Shown in pieces: positions 25,901-36,044 of a DNA stretch of 64,000 nt. Origin of the DNA: Stenogyne calaminthoides (Eukaryota > Streptophyta > Magnoliopsida > Lamiales > Lamiaceae); contig JBBCBC010000017.1 in the NCBI GenBank assembly GCA_037126765.1, positions 20,327,916 through 20,391,915 of the forward strand, read 5' to 3'. The first letter of the stretch is position 1; every line of letters starts with the position of its first letter. A program made the translations under genes and the position numbers. The notes beneath the pieces are model-generated. The model saw only the letters and a list, made by a program, of their open reading frames with translations. It made no database searches and had not been told where the DNA came from.

Positions 25901-26275
25901 AACCAAACATGTATCTTTAGGAGTTGAACTCAATCAAACAAGATACACATTTCCTTTTCTAGTACCCGGTCAATAATACTTTATGTGAGACATCATCTTT
26001 CACATAACATAAGTTCTTAGAGAACTCAACATTAAAACCCTTATCATGAAATTGGCTTATTGAAAGCAAGTTATGCTTCAATCCAGATACATATGAAACA
26101 CCATGGATATGAACTGAGTCGATTTCCAAAGTTCCATATCCTTCAGTCTGTCCCTTGGAGTTATCTCCAAAAGTGATCTGAGGGCCTCTTTGTTCAACAT
26201 AGTCACTGAGTATCTTCTTGAATCCTGTCATATGTCTTGAGCATCCACTATCAAGATACTATACATCGGGGGCTT
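22905..26275 (-). pseudogene. Outer element: pol (protease, integrase, reverse transcriptase, RNase H), broken
   Basis: Minus-strand copia pol. The protease site near 26235-26270 keeps LDSGCSRHMTG, but the Trp before it is a TAG stop. Pre-integrase zinc motif at 25655-25933 (WLWHKRMNHLNFKTLNKL). Integrase pieces lie at 25064-25590. A 236-residue open stretch (23795-24505) spans the reverse transcriptase N-terminus (WELVDRPERHNFIGTKW, YQMDVKSAFLNGVL, KALYGLKQAP). The YVDD box follows in another frame at about 23850-23870. RNase H at 22905-23314 (FCDNNSAIAISQNPVLHTG, RADILTKPLGQS). Damage differs from the inner copy: the DSG is intact here but altered there. Confidence 0.9.
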
Positions 26276-28735
26276 TTTCATCTCTACTCATCGTCTTTAT
26301 GTGATCTTCAATCATTTCGGGTGCCTGTTTTCCTCCTAAAAAAACAGATCAATTTTTAGGTACCCAATTTGTGTAGGGTCCTACAAGGTTAATTTGTACC
26401 TTTCGGAATCCAAATCTGCCTGACAACTCTAATCACTTTATAGTGGCTGATTTGTCTTCCATAAACATCTACATACACATTTACTACTCTGGGTGCCTTA
26501 GCAGTTTCCTGTGTATGAGTGCTAGCCTTAGCATGAACATGGGCTTTTGAATTTTTCTTTGGTTCGAGCCTTTTGTTCATTTCTTTTTGGCTTCTGTCTG
26601 TTGGTGCGAATCTTTGTTGACTCGGGTTGGGTAACCTTTACCCTTAGGCAAGTGGGGTTCACGTTGCATCAAATTTGGGTCTTCAAGATATTGAGGACTT
26701 GGTCTCTTTGGTTGAGAATGTCTCTGGCTGAGTGTTTTCTTCTCAAGATTCCGCGATGATTGATCAAGCAGATCCTTTCGGAGTTTGCATTCTTAGCTTG
26801 AGGCTTTGAAGTACTTGCACGAAAGTTTAATCGAATGCTCAGGTTTTCTAGCCTTCACCTGAGGTTTGGGCTTTCCTACCTGATCATTCAGTTTTACTGA
26901 AACCATGGGTCCTTTTCTCTTGTCTACAACCTTGGGCATTTCTTCAGTTTGAAGTGTGGGTGCCACTGGTTTTACAAAGATTGTCTTCTTGCTACTTGAT
27001 GCAGCATTCAGATGACCTTGTGAGGTTCCCCCTGGAATGTATCTCAATCCAGATTTTATAGTGACAGATCTCTGGTAACTCTGAATCTCATCTATTACTT
27101 TAGATGCAGTATTCAATAGAGTTAGCTTCTTCTGTGCACTATCCTCACATTGTGAGAGTTTAATGCTTCTCGGAGAGGTCATTGAACTTAGTTACGATCA
27201 TTTGAATCTCTTGATGGATTTTTCTAGCTTTTCGATTAGGGTCACTATCAACTTCTCTTTCTCTCGAGAGTTGTACTTTCGTAACATAATTCATCAAGAG
27301 CTCTCATTAATTGAGAAGTGATTTTGGTTTTTGCTAGAGTCTTTCCACTTAAGTTTTTCAAACCTTGATTCGCTTTTATTCGCTCTTGAGTTTCATTTAG
27401 TAGTTCTTGTAAAAGCAAAGATAGTCCTTCATTAGACTCTCAAAAGAATCCATCAGTCAAAATGATTGTTTCAGATTGAACTTGACAACTCTTGTGCTAG
27501 TGTAGGAGCAACAACAGAGAAAGAAGAGTTTAACTCCTCAATAGCCATCGACGAGATGTCATCACTTTCCTTTGTTTGAGAATATTTCATCCGAAGAGCT
27601 AGATCCCTCCTCGGAATGTTCTTCTTACGCAACCATGGCTTTTTACATTTGGAGAACTTCTTGTCTCTTTTTGCCTCTTCTCTCCTTAGCACTCAGGTCA
27701 GGACAATCATACTGGAAGTGACCTTTCTTTTGGCAATTGTAGCATATGTTTGCATCATCATCCTGATCACTTTCTTCTTTGGACTTGGAGTCCTTCCTTT
27801 TGGATGAAGATCCCTCGACTTTCGTGTCCTTCTTCTTCTCGGTTGATCGTCCTCGGGTTTCTTCCGTACTGTGATTCTGTAATAGTTTTTTGTATTTTCC
27901 ATATCGACTATTAAGTCTTTCAAACCTCCTTGCCATCAGTGCTAGCTTATCCTCAAGCTCATCCTGATTTTTATCAAGGGAGTTCTCAGACTCTCTAGTT
28001 TTACAGGTTTTATCCTTGGCCTTAAAAGCCACATTCTTACTAGATGATGAATCATCTTTCATCGACCTTTTTAGATTTCTTATCAATTCACGAACTCATA
28101 GGCCTTCTCGGAGAAGACTTGTTGGTATGGCATTGAATTAATATTTTTGGTGTTTTTTCAATCACCCTTTGCATGTATATCCCATTTCTTAGAAAGACCT
28201 CTAAGAATTTTCAATGCAACTTCTCTCTGTGGATATTTCTTACCAAGTGCATTTAGATCATTCATAATGCTAGTGAATCGACTTCCAATTTGTCTATAGA
28301 TTCACCTTCATCCATTTCAAAACTATCAAACTTTCCAATTGCAACCGAAAGTTTGTTTTCCTTGATATGATATGTGCCTTGGCACATTAGAGCTAGTGTA
28401 TCCCAAATTTCTTTTGCAGTATTACAGTGAGAGATCATTCCCATCACACCATCATCAATTGTACTGTATAGTGTGTCTTTAGCAATATAGTCTAGATTGA
28501 CTAACTTTTCTCTCCTCAGAGTCGGTTGGTCATCGACTTAGGAAATCTGCTCTAGGATCGTTTCTCTCATTTTTTGTTCCTCAGGATTCACCACATGAAA
28601 TTGGAATGGCCCTTCAGAGACCACTCTCCACATCGTTCATGTTTAGAATCTGGTGAGCTGCATTCTCGATCCTTATAAATCATAGTTCTCCATCGAGAAC
28701 ATGGGAAGTTTTTAGAAGACATTTTATTCAGTCTT
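26276..28735 (-). pseudogene. Outer element: gag with CCHC zinc knuckle, broken
   Basis: Minus-strand gag. A 147-residue open stretch (27643-28086) holds a Lys/Ser/Glu-rich linker and a CCHC zinc knuckle at 27703-27744 (CYNCQKKGHFQYDC; C115, C118, H123, C128 of that stretch). This knuckle binds genomic RNA during packaging. The upstream part at 28262-28447 reads MMGMISHCNTAKEIWDTL, matching the UBN2-type gag core. The downstream part (26389-27182) is basic and contains TSPRSIKL and KSGLRYIPGG. The start near 28720 (MSSKNFPCS-like) is in another frame. Frameshifts separate the parts. Confidence 0.85.
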
Positions 28736-28834
28736 TTAAGAATTCAAAGCAAATATGATCATTCGGATAGACCACAAGTATTTTTAGAAAAATAAAACTT
28801 TGGTCAACAAAAGCAGTGGTCAAGTTGAACCACC

Positions 28835-28847
28835 GCTCGATACCACT
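28835..28847 (-). promoter_or_regulatory. Primer-binding site of the outer element (aberrant)
   Basis: The minus strand next to the LTR reads AGTGGTATCGAGC. The usual copia site is TGGTATCAGAGC, so CAGAG has become CGAG. The site is under functional constraint in a mobile copy, which makes this change a clear example of the CAG anomaly described in the findings. Confidence 0.8.
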
Positions 28848-30870
28848 TGTTGGTCCCGGTGCAAAAGAGTCTTACGTGTATGGGGGAATACCGTGTTGTT
28901 TTTAAAACTTTTTTCTCGAGGTCACTTGGGTCAGGTTGTCCGATGATTTGGTCCCGAGAAGCACAAATCGCTCGAGTCAAAGTCTATCTCGAGGCGGTGA
29001 TCCCGAGTTGCTTTTCGGATACCTCGAGATAATCCCATTTTGAGTCACGAGTTTTCAGAGATCTGAGTTGCTTAGATCGGATAACTAACTTCATTGAACC
29101 CTCGGAAGAGTAAGTTGGTTTGGTAACTATCTGTTCTAGCTACTTAGATGTGCGGAATGGTTGGCCCTTAGTTTATACTCGTTTTAAGCTTTTCTTTGAA
29201 AAACTTCCTTTAATGGAATAGTGATTATTTGTGATTCAATTTATGTAACTTCCAAATTGGATTGATTCAATTGAAATATCGGTGAAAATATGCTTTCAAG
29301 ACAAAGTAATGCAACAGATAAATCAAAAAAATAAAAGCAAAGAACACAACAAATTATCTTTGGTTCGGAGACTCAAGCTCCACGTCCACTCTCTCCTGAT
29401 CTTTTCAGAGAAATTCACTAATCACTTCCTAAGGCTTTTCGACTACCTCATGAGTTTACTAACCTTTCTAATTTTTGAGCTTTTCGACTACCTCAGTGGT
29501 TTACTAACTCAAAAACTCACACAAGCTTTGTCTATCCCGGATAGATTACTCACTTCTTCTCTAGATCTTTTTCGACTACCTCAATGTAGTTTACTTACTC
29601 TTTACAACTCCAATCTCACCAACAATCACACTCAAACTACCTTACAAAGGGTTTGGGGTTTCTTGGTTGGTTTCCAACTAGGATGAGATATCCTTTACAA
29701 TAAAGAACAATGCAAAGGCTAGGATATCTGATTTTAAGCTTTGGATATATCTTATCAAGCTAGGCTTAGTGGAATGAGCTCTCTTGATTTAAAGCACTTG
29801 GGAAATTCTCGGTTTTTTTTAGTGCTTCAACTTCTAATAATAAGTTTGAGCTCTTGAGTTGCTTACAAATTTCCCGTAACCTTTCAATGTAGAAGGTCAC
29901 AAGTATTTATAGGCATACACCAAGGTCACTCTTGAAAAACTATCCGTTGGAGAGATAGCTTTGTGAGTTTCGTCTTATGGTGTGTGAGAAACGGCTATAT
30001 TTAGGGTTTGACACTCCCTAACACGTTTTAGGCAATAGCCTTTCATGTAGCCGGTCTTCACTTTTTGCAGTCTGGAACTTAGTACTTCTGACATCTTTTC
30101 AGTTGACTCGTCAGAATTTGTAAGTATGATATATGATCTTTGTCTTCCTCTTTTTTACTTTTGTCTCCAATTTAAAGGTAGACAACTCAACAGCTCTTTT
30201 GGTTACAATCTCTGAGTTGATATAACCTTAACAACACTTTGTCTTAGTTCCTTTTGTCTGCATTTGAATGTCTTGGGCAATATCTATTTTTCTAAGGAAT
30301 AGCGATCTTCTCATTATTGAATCCTCAGATAGATATTTTGATTGCCTCGGAACAGAGGTTTATCTTGAGCATTCGGTATATTCTTCGAAGTCTTGATAAT
30401 TTTTATGCCTTGATATTCTTGATCTTGATTCTTGATCTTACGAGTCTTGAGTCTTCGAGTCTTGAGGATCTTCTGAGTTTTCAGCGTCTTCTGAGTCTTC
30501 GGCGTCTTCTAAGTTCTTCATAGATATCTTGGACCGATATCTTGAGTCTTCATCTTTGAGTCTTGATTCTTGATTTCATCTTGAGTCTTGATATCTCGAT
30601 TTCATATTGAGTATTGATATCTCGTTTTTTATCTTGAGTCTTGGCTTTTAAATTTCAAATTTCAAACTTTGGTTTCTTCAGAAACTTACTGAGTTCTTCA
30701 GAATCTTCAGATCCTGATATATATCTGCTGACTATACATTTTGTAGATAACATCCTGAATACTCTAAAACTGAATCCTGACTCAACTATCAAGATTATTC
30801 TGAACATGTCATACTCAGGGGTTTTGGGATCTAATCAAAATCATATCTCTATTAAATTCATCTCCCAACA
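28848..30870 (-). repeat. 5' LTR of the outer copia element
   Basis: 2,023 bp, TGTTGGTCCCGG to TCTCCCAACA in plus orientation, paired with 1914-3948. TATA-like box on the minus strand at 29903-29912. Repeat tracts at about 29430-29610 and 30400-30640. Relative to its partner, many CAG/CTG motifs are altered (for example 'ccctcggaag' against 'ccctcagaag'). Confidence 0.93.
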
Positions 30871-30923
30871 ATTCTGATCACCGGAAACGATGTAAAGGTG
30901 TTATCAGACATAAGGGCATGGCA
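30871..30923 (+). pseudogene. Continuation of the interrupted copia reverse transcriptase
   Basis: After the duplicated ATTCT, the reading frame of the 1-1913 copia pol resumes exactly in frame: LITGNDVKVLSDIRAW, the residues that normally follow the YVDD box. It stops abruptly at about 30923, where gypsy sequence on the other strand begins. The copia remnant is therefore truncated by a rearrangement and not by an LTR boundary. Confidence 0.88.
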
Positions 30924-30988
30924 TCATCTTCCAACAATACACGTTTTTCAGACCAAATGGCATCATCTTCCAACAATACACGTTTTTC
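30920..30988. repeat. 30-bp direct repeat with 39-bp period at the copia/gypsy junction
   Basis: Two copies (30920-30949 and 30959-30988) of a 30-bp sequence from the gypsy reverse transcriptase, 39 bp apart. In the gypsy frame this is a 13-residue duplication (VYCWKMMPFGLKN repeated). The first copy overlaps the end of the copia frame by about 4 bp. This pattern suggests template switching or end-joining at the break. Confidence 0.85.
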
Positions 30989-31690
30989 TCTGTCAGAAAA
31001 GATGTGTGTTGCTGATCATTTTTGTCCATGGTAATCTGGTGATACCTGGAAAATGCATCCATGAACGTCATCATCTCGTGCCCAGCGGTGCTATCTACGA
31101 GGTGATCAATGTGGGGTATTGGAAAGTAATCCTTCGTTCTCATTGAGGTCGGTGAAGTCGATGCATAGTCGCCAAGAGTTGTTTGCCTTTTTTACTAGCA
31201 CTGCATTGGCCACCCACTACGGCTGATCTGCTTGCTCGATCAACTTATTATCTAGCAGTTTCTTTACTTTCTCGGCCAGGGCTGCGTACTTTTTCGGACA
31301 GAACTTCCTTCTTTTCATGGACACTGGCCTCTTTGTAGGATCGATGTTCAGTTTGTGGCATGCGACCTCGGGGTCGATGCCGACCATGTCCTCATGTGAC
31401 CATGCGAATACGTCTAGATTCTACTTGAGGAAATCTATCAATTGTTCTTGCAGGTCGCTGGGAATTCGTGTTCCGATGGTCACACTTAGTTTTGGCCGAT
31501 CAAGGTCGACTGGGATTATTTTGAGCTCTTCGATCGGTGTTGCTCGTTGATCACTTCTTCCCGTTCTAGAATCGAGGTTGAATTCTCGTTGTTCGGAGTC
31601 GACCTCCATTGGTTCGAAACCTAGGCGAGGTTCCAAATCTGGTAAATATCGTGAAGGCTTCTCTCTAGCTGTGATGTCAACTTCCATAGG
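30924..31690 (-). pseudogene. Gypsy reverse transcriptase N-terminal part
   Basis: Minus-strand pieces. At 31421-31687 is the linker before RT (RPKLSVTIGTRIPSDLQEQL), then in shifted frames VANAVLVKKANNSWRLCIDF (about 31150-31215) and, at 30904-31143, DYFPIPHIDHLVDSTAGHEM followed by MTFMDAFSRYHQITM. These are the fingers and the first catalytic Asp region (FMDAFS). The polymerase YxDD box is missing because the element is truncated. At least two frameshifts and one stop interrupt it. Confidence 0.88.
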
Positions 31691-31707
31691 TGTTACATTT
31701 GTTTCTA

Positions 31708-32538
31708 CTACAATATCTTCTTCATTTCATTACTTTCTTTCTCTTTCCAAGGTGGAGTTTGGCTCGTACAACTTAGCCCCACCTCGGATTTTCTACCAAA
31801 ATAAAAAGCAGAATTTAAATCGATACAAGTGTAAGTTAAACATTTTCTTGTCGCAATCTGGTCACCCTTGATGGTGCCAATCTTCCCGTCAGGTCCGGGA
31901 AACTTAATACAATAAAAGTAGGACGAGGAGGCAGCCCCGAACTCATGTTCGAAAGGCCTGCCTAAGAAAGCATTAAAATTTGATGGAGCATCGATGATTA
32001 CAAAGTCCAGCTGCCTCGTTGCCTTCACGTCAATGTCCAAGGTTGATGTGATCTCGACAGATAGGCGGATCATCCCATAGGCCTCAACAGGCTGGTTCCC
32101 GAAACTCTGAATTCCGACCTCATAAGGCTCGACGTAGGAGTGGAAATCGCCGAGCAGGTCCAGAGTCTTTTTGAAAAGGATGTTGCAGAAAGCCCCATTA
32201 TCGATCATGACGCGATGAACTAGAGCCCCCATTATTCTGGCCGAGATCACTAGTGGGTCCCAGTTTGGAAACACCACCCCATCTTTGTCATCCTCGGTGA
32301 AGGTGAGTTGCTTCTGACTTGGGGCGATGGTGTTGATTGGAAGGAAACTCAGCATGGCATTGTCGAGAGCTAGCATCTCGGCCTTCTGGCATCGGTTAGA
32401 CAGGGAGGTCGCTTGGAGGAATCCCCCAAGGGTCCCCTCGGTAGGGCAAATCATATGGATGACCCTGTTCTCCGCTCCCGCTGGGATCTGCGGATCTTGC
32501 TTTCCTTGGTCGAGCTGGTTTCCTGGCGGTGGCGCTGG
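31708..32538 (-). pseudogene. Gypsy aspartic protease region
   Basis: A 248-residue open stretch (31708-32454), in the same frame as the gag stretch upstream and separated from it by a single TGA at 32539-32541. The active-site motif reads VMIDNGAFCNILF; gypsy proteases normally have D-S/T-G, so the D is retained but the next residue is Asn. Surrounding residues (FPNWDPLVISARI, FNAFLGRPF) match plant gypsy protease regions. It ends in a stop, and the next domain is in another frame. Confidence 0.85.
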
Positions 32539-34107
32539 TCACTGGTTTTGCTGTTGCCTTGGCTTGACGAAGTTCTCTAACTTCCCTTTCTCGTACAATC
32601 TCCAAAGATCCCTTTGCAGGTCACGACAATGTTCGGTGTCATGTCCAATGGAGTTGTGGTAATCGCAAAATTTTCTCGGGTTGAGTCTAGAAGGGTCCTG
32701 GTACATCTCTTTGGGTGGTGGGATATGCTGCTTGCCTCTGATCGCCTGGAACACCCGAGATGCATTCATGGTTAGTTTTTCCAGGAGTCTCACCTCCAGA
32801 GGGTTATCAATTGGCTTGAAAGTTCCCTGAGGTCTGTAGCTCGTGGACCCGGGCCTTCTGTAAGGCTTCTCGGGTTTTGGGCCAGGCTTCTTGACTTCGA
32901 CCTTCACCTCGCTTGGTCGCTGCTCGCCCAATCTTGATGCCAGTATCTCGGCATTGGTGATCATAACTCCTGCCCGGTATCGGAAATCGGCGTAGCTCGA
33001 TGGATAATCCTTGTTCATCATTTTCCAGAGTTTCGTTCCCTTTTTCAACACATGCACTATTCCCAACACCTTGGCTTCGTCGCCCAGCGGCTCGCCCTCC
33101 ATAATGAGTTGGTCTATTCGATCAATATATGTCCAGTCCGACTACTCCTCGAACTGATAGATGTTTGCCAAACGCTGCTTTCTTCCCTTGTTCGAGGTCA
33201 GCGAGGCGAAGTGAGTGAGGAACAATTGAGCCATCTGGTGGAAAGACTCTATGGACGTCGGGGGTAAGGAGTTGAACCATCGGTAAGCTTGATCGCCTAG
33301 AGTGAGCGAGAAAAGGTGGCATTGAGTGGCATCAGTTGCGCCCATGGAGTTCATGTAGGACGTGTATTTGCTCACGTGATTTATCGGGTCAGTGCTGCCG
33401 TTATATTGGGTGATGGAGTTGACATTGATTTTGATTTGGACAGGAGCAAGCATGACAGTGGGTGATAACGGCGAGATGGGAATCTTCGTGGTGAGAGGTG
33501 CTCCCCCCTTGTTTGCTAATTGTTCTTGGAGATCCTTGATATTCTGGAGGATGGCGGCCATCTGCGGAGAATCGTTCTGTTCTGCGACCTCGCCAAGATG
33601 ACGGCGAGGTGGAGAATTTCTTTCCTGTCGGTGGGGTGATGGGGTTCGATGATGTCTGCAGGGTGAAGGGGTTCTTTCGAGCTGATCTTTCGCCCGAATT
33701 TCGTTATGCAGGTTCGCCTTGGGCCATCAACCACGAAAATGATCTCTCGGCTCAACAAATTGTATTTGGGATGGTGCAGGTTGGTCTCGCTTGAGGTCCG
33801 CGACCTCGGTGTGGCCCGTCATTAAACCCTTTGAGAACAGGGCGTTTGTGGATGGGATTTGGCCCCTCGTTAGGGTTCGTCGATAGATCGAGTATGTTGG
33901 GTTGTGAGTTGACCTCTTGGCTTCCCTCGGCGGTGAGGATCCCTCATGGCGAGGCTTCCTTTGAGGTTTTGCTCTATCCATTTCTCTTGGCGAGGCTAAC
34001 ACAACGGGATTCCTCGCGCCTTTGCCCTTCTTTGGGCCCTCGGGTTCGGAGTTATGGCGTGGGTCGCCATCGGGATCTGACTCGATGCGCCTTCGGTAAC
34101 TCGCCAT
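32539..34107 (-). pseudogene. Gypsy gag
   Basis: Minus-strand gag in three pieces. The N-terminal part (33727-34107) is basic, with SDPDGDPRHNSEPEG. The gag core (33142-33561) contains YNGSTDPINHVSKYTSYM and GDQAYRWFNSLPP, the retrotransposon gag fold. A single in-frame TAG at 33139-33141 separates it from the rest (32539-33102). That rest ends with a zinc-knuckle-like motif CDYHNSIGHDTEHC typical of plant gypsy gag. Apart from the two nonsense codons, the frame from 33561 to 31708 is continuous, so decay is modest. Confidence 0.9.
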
Positions 34108-34410
34108 ATAGCTTCATCGATTTCTTTTTGGGGTGCGGATCATTCGAGCTTTTGAGCAACTCGGTGGTGTGTCCTCCAGCCTTGTAGTTGCTAACGGTAG
34201 ACCGCTAGCCCCCCATGGGGCGACATGAAACCGAAAAGGCTTTCCTCTTGGTGATGAGAGTTGCTTGAGACATGGTTGAGTGATTTTTGAGAGATTTGGA
34301 TGTATGAGATGAGTTTGTATCGAAGATTAAGTGAGGAATACTCCAATGAGAAAACACTAAGAATTTAGCTCGATATTTCTTAAAAGAGTACCCTCCTTCT
34401 AAGCGCCAAT

Positions 34411-35096
34411 TGTTGTGTACTAAAATATGAGGATTATGGATTAAGATGTGGCCATATGATCTTAGTGACACAAACAATAAATGTGTAAAGTGGATGGTAT
34501 TTATGTTATATGATTGCTTGAGAGAGTAAGAGTTTGTGCAATAAGTTTGCAAGAGGTTTGGTAAGGTCTTTATTTCTCATCTTTCTTGGTCATAAATGAC
34601 CCCTATTTATAAGGTTTGGGAGAGTGGAGCTCACTCTCCGATTTATATGGACAAGTAGCCGAGGAAATAGCTCTCAAAACATTAAATGCTACATGATTGA
34701 TGTGACCCGGTCGGAGGTCATTTGGGTCGCTCGCTCGAGGATCAAAGCTCGCGCTCCTCATTTGGGGCGTCGCCCCGAGGCAAATCCGGATTTCGAGGAT
34801 TTAGCCGCCTATCTACTCATAGCTACTCATCATTACCGTCCTTTTGACACATCTCTGATTGAGGCCATTCTTAGGTAAGGCTCCTGGTGCTGCTCGTCTG
34901 CCACGGGTCCCATCCCCATTAATGCTCCGTACTTGTGTCGATTAATGCGACTGCGAGGTGCGTCTGTGTCTTACACCGGTGCTTGGCATGTCTTCGTTTC
35001 CATCCTTTCTGCGAGATGTTATACTTGTGCAAAATGTAGTCTGGTCCTCCTCTTTTTTCTTTCTGTGTCGGGCCGAGACCATATATGCCCACAACA
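34411..35096 (-). repeat. 5' LTR of the gypsy element
   Basis: 686 bp, TGTTGTGTAC to GCCCACAACA in plus orientation. The minus-strand TATA box TTATAAATAGG is at 34602-34612. The adjacent primer-site region (minus strand TTGGCGCTTAGA) resembles the TTGGCGCC-type site of plant gypsy elements. Confidence 0.88.
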
Positions 35097-35968
35097 AGTA
35101 TTAACTCCTTTTTTTTCCCTAATGTGCCCCTTTTTAATTCCAGAATGTTACCCTATTAAATTTCTTAATTTTATGTTAATAAGGGCAAAAGTGGAAGTGT
35201 ACTATAATCTAAATGAGTTTCTTATTAATTTTATACATATCTTAGCATGTGTATAAAAAGAAACTTAGTCTATTATTATTGGACGGAGGGAGTATATTTT
35301 TTATATAAATTAATGTTACCTTTATTTAATATATTTATTTAATTCTTTGTTATTGTTCTTAATTTATTTTTTGTCAATTTGAAAATAATTTCACACCACA
35401 TAAATTAGCTAATTAAACAATAAATTGAGATAGAATGTTCGAATGTCAACTACATAAAAAAACAAAGTTAATAGCATTGTTACAAGGTGTACGCATTAAT
35501 TATGATTGATTATATATTTAGTAAGAAGGAAGATAATTTAATCATCATAAATTTAGGGACAATATTTTTGGGTGACATAATCCAAACTAATATGACTACA
35601 CAATTAAGATGATACCCCTATCTTTTAATATTTATTATAATAATTAACATCATTATAGGTATTAAATAAAGAATCTTTCTAACTATTAATTTTTCCCGAA
35701 ATTTGCAGTGTACTTGGATTGAAGAACTCTCATTCTAATGGTAGGTTTGACAATTCTCTTAATTTCTCATCAATTATCCTCAAAATTTTCTTAATTAATA
35801 TGCTTAATCAGCTATACAAAATCAACAAATTTTTAGGAACTCCCTTTAATTAGTCCACGATATCAGCATTGATCATTAATCCATTGCTACGTGCGTAAGT
35901 GAGTTTTCATTTAGGTTTTTTTTTGGTATATATACATATGGTAGCCTGCTTTATACATATAATTATAA
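35097..35968. other. AT-rich region with a MITE end
   Basis: No coding signal. At 35281-35292 GGACGGAGGGAG followed by TA is the right terminus of a Stowaway-like MITE; its left end is not recognisable. Further right is AT-rich upstream sequence of the polyketide synthase pseudogene, with an ACGT core (ctacgtgcg) at about 35888 that could be an old G-box-like element. Confidence 0.6.
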
Positions 35969-35971
35969 GTA

Positions 35972-35978
35972 TATAAAA
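35972..35978 (+). promoter_or_regulatory. TATA box of the polyketide synthase pseudogene
   Basis: TATAAAA at about 72 nt upstream of the ATG at 36045, a normal plant promoter distance. The promoter seems to have survived, so the pseudogene may still be transcribed. Confidence 0.55.
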
Positions 35979-36044
35979 CTTGTGTCAATATAAAATACTC
36001 TGAAAAGTTTGAACTTGATCGAGCCCGAGTCGAGTTTTACAGAT

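Larger units (their letters stand above)
1914..30870 (-). mobile_element. Outer Sirevirus-like copia LTR retrotransposon (interrupted by an inner copy)
   Basis: A near-complete LTR retrotransposon on the minus strand. Its 3' LTR is 1914-3948 and its 5' LTR 28848-30870, both bounded by TGTTGG...CCAACA. A 5-bp target duplication ATTCT flanks it (1909-1913 and 30871-30875). Read on the minus strand the order is LTR, primer-binding site, gag, protease, integrase, reverse transcriptase, RNase H, extra ORF, polypurine tract, LTR. A second element of the same kind sits inside its extra ORF at 5162-19559. Removing that leaves about 14.6 kb, typical of Sireviruses. Placement in Sirevirus is inferred from the extra ORF after pol, the size, and the CCHC-type gag. 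All coding parts are broken by stops and frameshifts, some of which may be consensus errors (see findings). Confidence 0.92.
30924..35096 (-). mobile_element. Gypsy LTR retrotransposon, 5' part only
   Basis: A minus-strand Ty3/gypsy element truncated within its reverse transcriptase at 30923. From its 5' end it has the LTR (34411-35096), a primer-site region at about 34393-34410 (minus strand TTGGCGCTTAGAAGG), gag, protease and the start of reverse transcriptase. The protease-RT order and the motifs FTDLN and FMDAFS identify gypsy. The 3' half and 3' LTR are absent. The base pairs after its LTR are AGTAT, the candidate target duplication, with no partner visible. Confidence 0.9.
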
